Source: DATKMG01 sp035541995
GTDB lineage: Bacteria; Acidobacteriota; Terriglobia; Versatilivoradales; Versatilivoraceae
DNA: 6,082 nucleotides
NCBI GenBank assembly: GCA_035541995.1
Contig: DATKMG010000337.1
Span: 1-6,082 of the forward strand
Direction: 5' to 3'
Each line of letters opens with the position of its first letter. The first letter of the stretch is position 1. The position numbers and the translations under genes were made by a program. Of this stretch, positions 4,453 to 6,082 are shown one piece after another. Below the pieces are notes generated by a model that saw only the letters and a program-made list of their open reading frames with translations, was not told where the DNA came from and searched no databases.

Positions 4453-6082
4453 ATGATTTCCTTTCTTGCTTCCAGGCGGGGGATGGGGTGGAAAAGGACA
4501 ACGGGGACTTCCCCCTGTGAACAGTGGCGTGGGCGAGTTCCTGTTCTGGTCCTCGTTTCGTGTTGGGTCGGCGTGGCGTTTGCGCAGCAGCCGTTTGGCA
4601 CTATTGTCGGAACGGTAACCGATCCAACGGGCGCTACCCTGCCTTCAACTACAGTGACTGTCACCAATACGGATACGCAAGTCAATAGAACTGTAGTGAC
4701 CAGTGCTACGGGCGACTATTCCGTACCCTACCTCGTGAACGGGACATACAGGATAACGGCGGTACACCCGGGCTTCCGGGCATCGGTGATGAGCCCTGTG
4801 GCGCTTCAGGCAGCGCAAACCGTACGAGCCGACATCCGCATGCAATTGGGCCAGATCAAAGAACTGTTGGAAGTCTCGGGTACTGCTGTTGCTCTCCAAA
4901 TGGACACCGCCGCTGTAGGCACGACGATCGACTCCAAGCTGGTGAACGAGCTGCCGCTGAACGGGCGAACTTTCGCTCAACTGGCGGCTCTGGTACCGGG
5001 GGTTGCGCCGCAGGGGTCAACTAATATTGGCACCGATCGGAAACGGGGATCGATCGGGACAGCCTTCGCAATTACGGCCAATGGCTTCTCTGATGTGCAA
5101 AACACCTTCATCTACGATGGCGTGCCGGCGATGGACCTGGACAGCTATAATTTCGCGTTCTCGCCATCGATTGACGCGATTGCAGAGTTCAAAGTTCAAA
5201 CCAGCACGTATTCCAGCGCATATGGTGGCGCGCCTGGCGCTCATGTCGACGTCATAACCAAATCAGGCGCGAACGCGTTTCACGGGACTCTCTGGGAATT
5301 CAATCGGAACGATGCCCTCGCCGCGCGCAACTATTTCAGCACCACCAAGGCTCGGCTGAATCGGAATCAGTTCGGAGCCAATCTCGGCGGTCCGGTTCGT
5401 AAGAACAAGGCCTTCTTTTTCTTCAACTGGGAATCTGGCCGCCAAGTCCAAGGCACCGCGGGACAGTTGTTGTCGGTCCCTCCCGAAGCGTTTCGAACTG
5501 GTGACTTCTCCTCTTTGTTACCCAGCGGGATCATAATCAGCGATCCCAGAACTGGTCAGCCGTTTTCGAACAATAAGATACCTTCCAATCGTATCGATCC
5601 TAACGCAACAACATTCATGAGTTTTACACCAGCGCCGAATCGTAGTTCTGACGCACTAGGTGCTAACAACTTCGTCACACGTAGCTTTAGCACGAGGACG
5701 AACGAGGACCAGTATGTCGGACGGGTGGACAACAATATTTCGTCTCGCGATACGTTATCTGCGCGGTACATGTACGACCAGCTTACGACTCCTAATGAGC
5801 CGCCATTATTTGGAAATGATGAGAACATCAATACAGCAAGGGGGCAGAACGTAACCGTTAGTTGGACCCACACCTTCTCTCCAACATTTGTGTCCAATGT
5901 CTTAGTAGGATGGAACCGTTTCTTCGAGCACCAGGTCTTCGGAACCACTAACAAGCCGGAATATGACATTGCGTGCGGCCGCATGCACCTCCCTATGGTT
6001 GCGTGCGATCCTTTTAACTATGGCCCGCCGAACATCCAGGCCGGCTATTCCGTTTTTCGCGTGCGTAACAATGGGCCGCGCG
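4453..6082 (+). CDS. Oar-like TonB-dependent outer-membrane receptor with carboxypeptidase-regulatory-like N-domain (5' part)
   Basis: The frame from ATG 4453 is open to the window edge, giving 543 codons. Acidobacterial members of this family usually exceed 1000 residues, so about half is present. The long N-region is followed by a signal-peptide core (VPVLVLVSCWVGVAFA, ending near residue 44) and mature QQPFGTIVGTVTDPTGA. This opens a carboxypeptidase-regulatory-like beta-sandwich domain (~47-130: TVTVTNTDT, SATGDYSVPYLVNGTYRITA). A plug domain follows (~150-255), with NELPLNGRTFAQLAALVPGV, TANGFSDVQNTFIYDGVPAMD and SAYGGAPGAHVDVITKSGAN. Early beta-barrel strands follow, including HGTLWEFNRND, NQFGANLGGPV and KNKAFFFFNWE. 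No clear TonB box is visible. The protein should sit in the outer membrane; the family takes up large or scarce substrates such as glycans, peptides or siderophores, and nothing here identifies the substrate. Two cysteines (508, 518) lie in a probable barrel loop. GC content is near 50%, well below the preceding kinase module. Confidence 0.9.
   Translation, partial: MISFLASRRGMGWKRTTGTSPCEQWRGRVPVLVLVSCWVGVAFAQQPFGTIVGTVTDPTGATLPSTTVTVTNTDTQVNRTVVTSATGDYSVPYLVNGTYRITAVHPGFRASVMSPVALQAAQTVRADIRMQLGQIKELLEVSGTAVALQMDTAAVGTTIDSKLVNELPLNGRTFAQLAALVPGVAPQGSTNIGTDRKRGSIGTAFAITANGFSDVQNTFIYDGVPAMDLDSYNFAFSPSIDAIAEFKVQTSTYSSAYGGAPGAHVDVITKSGANAFHGTLWEFNRNDALAARNYFSTTKARLNRNQFGANLGGPVRKNKAFFFFNWESGRQVQGTAGQLLSVPPEAFRTGDFSSLLPSGIIISDPRTGQPFSNNKIPSNRIDPNATTFMSFTPAPNRSSDALGANNFVTRSFSTRTNEDQYVGRVDNNISSRDTLSARYMYDQLTTPNEPPLFGNDENINTARGQNVTVSWTHTFSPTFVSNVLVGWNRFFEHQVFGTTNKPEYDIACGRMHLPMVACDPFNYGPPNIQAGYSVFRVRNNGPR

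Overview
The window most likely comes from an acidobacterium (Bryobacter/Solibacter-like). The basis is protein style: an Oar-type TonB-dependent receptor with an N-terminal carboxypeptidase-regulatory-like domain and the acidobacterial-looking motifs NRNQFGANLGGPV and KNKAFFFFNWESGR, next to a long propeller-type sensor kinase. This is family recognition by eye; no search was run.

Layout, all on the + strand. Positions 1-38 are the last codons of an upstream gene whose tail closely matches the tail of the large kinase, so it was probably a paralogous kinase. Positions 39-491 form a non-coding leader with an AT-rich patch and then a run of inverted repeats between 168 and 446. Positions 492-4262 encode a 1256-residue sensor histidine kinase: signal peptide, 14 propeller blades (two seven-bladed propellers), Y_Y_Y domain, one transmembrane helix, PAS/PAC, HisKA and HATPase. 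It has no receiver domain, and no response regulator is visible. Positions 4263-4452 are a 190-base gap with no clear terminator. Positions 4453-6082 are the first 543 codons of a TonB-dependent outer-membrane receptor that runs off the window.

A plausible but unproven reading is that the kinase senses an extracellular or periplasmic ligand with its propellers and signals to a regulator encoded elsewhere, possibly affecting uptake genes such as the neighbouring receptor.

The parts that repay a second look are these: (1) an abrupt rise in GC content inside the kinase gene near the membrane helix, suggesting the cytoplasmic kinase module was joined to a different sensor; (2) a near-identical 31-base repeat at the end of both kinase genes; (3) within that repeat, a strong ribosome-binding site and ATG opening a 17-codon reading frame that looks like the stub of a lost response regulator; (4) the array of stem-loops ahead of the kinase. 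I found no CRISPR array, transposase, tRNA, rRNA or clearly new system.
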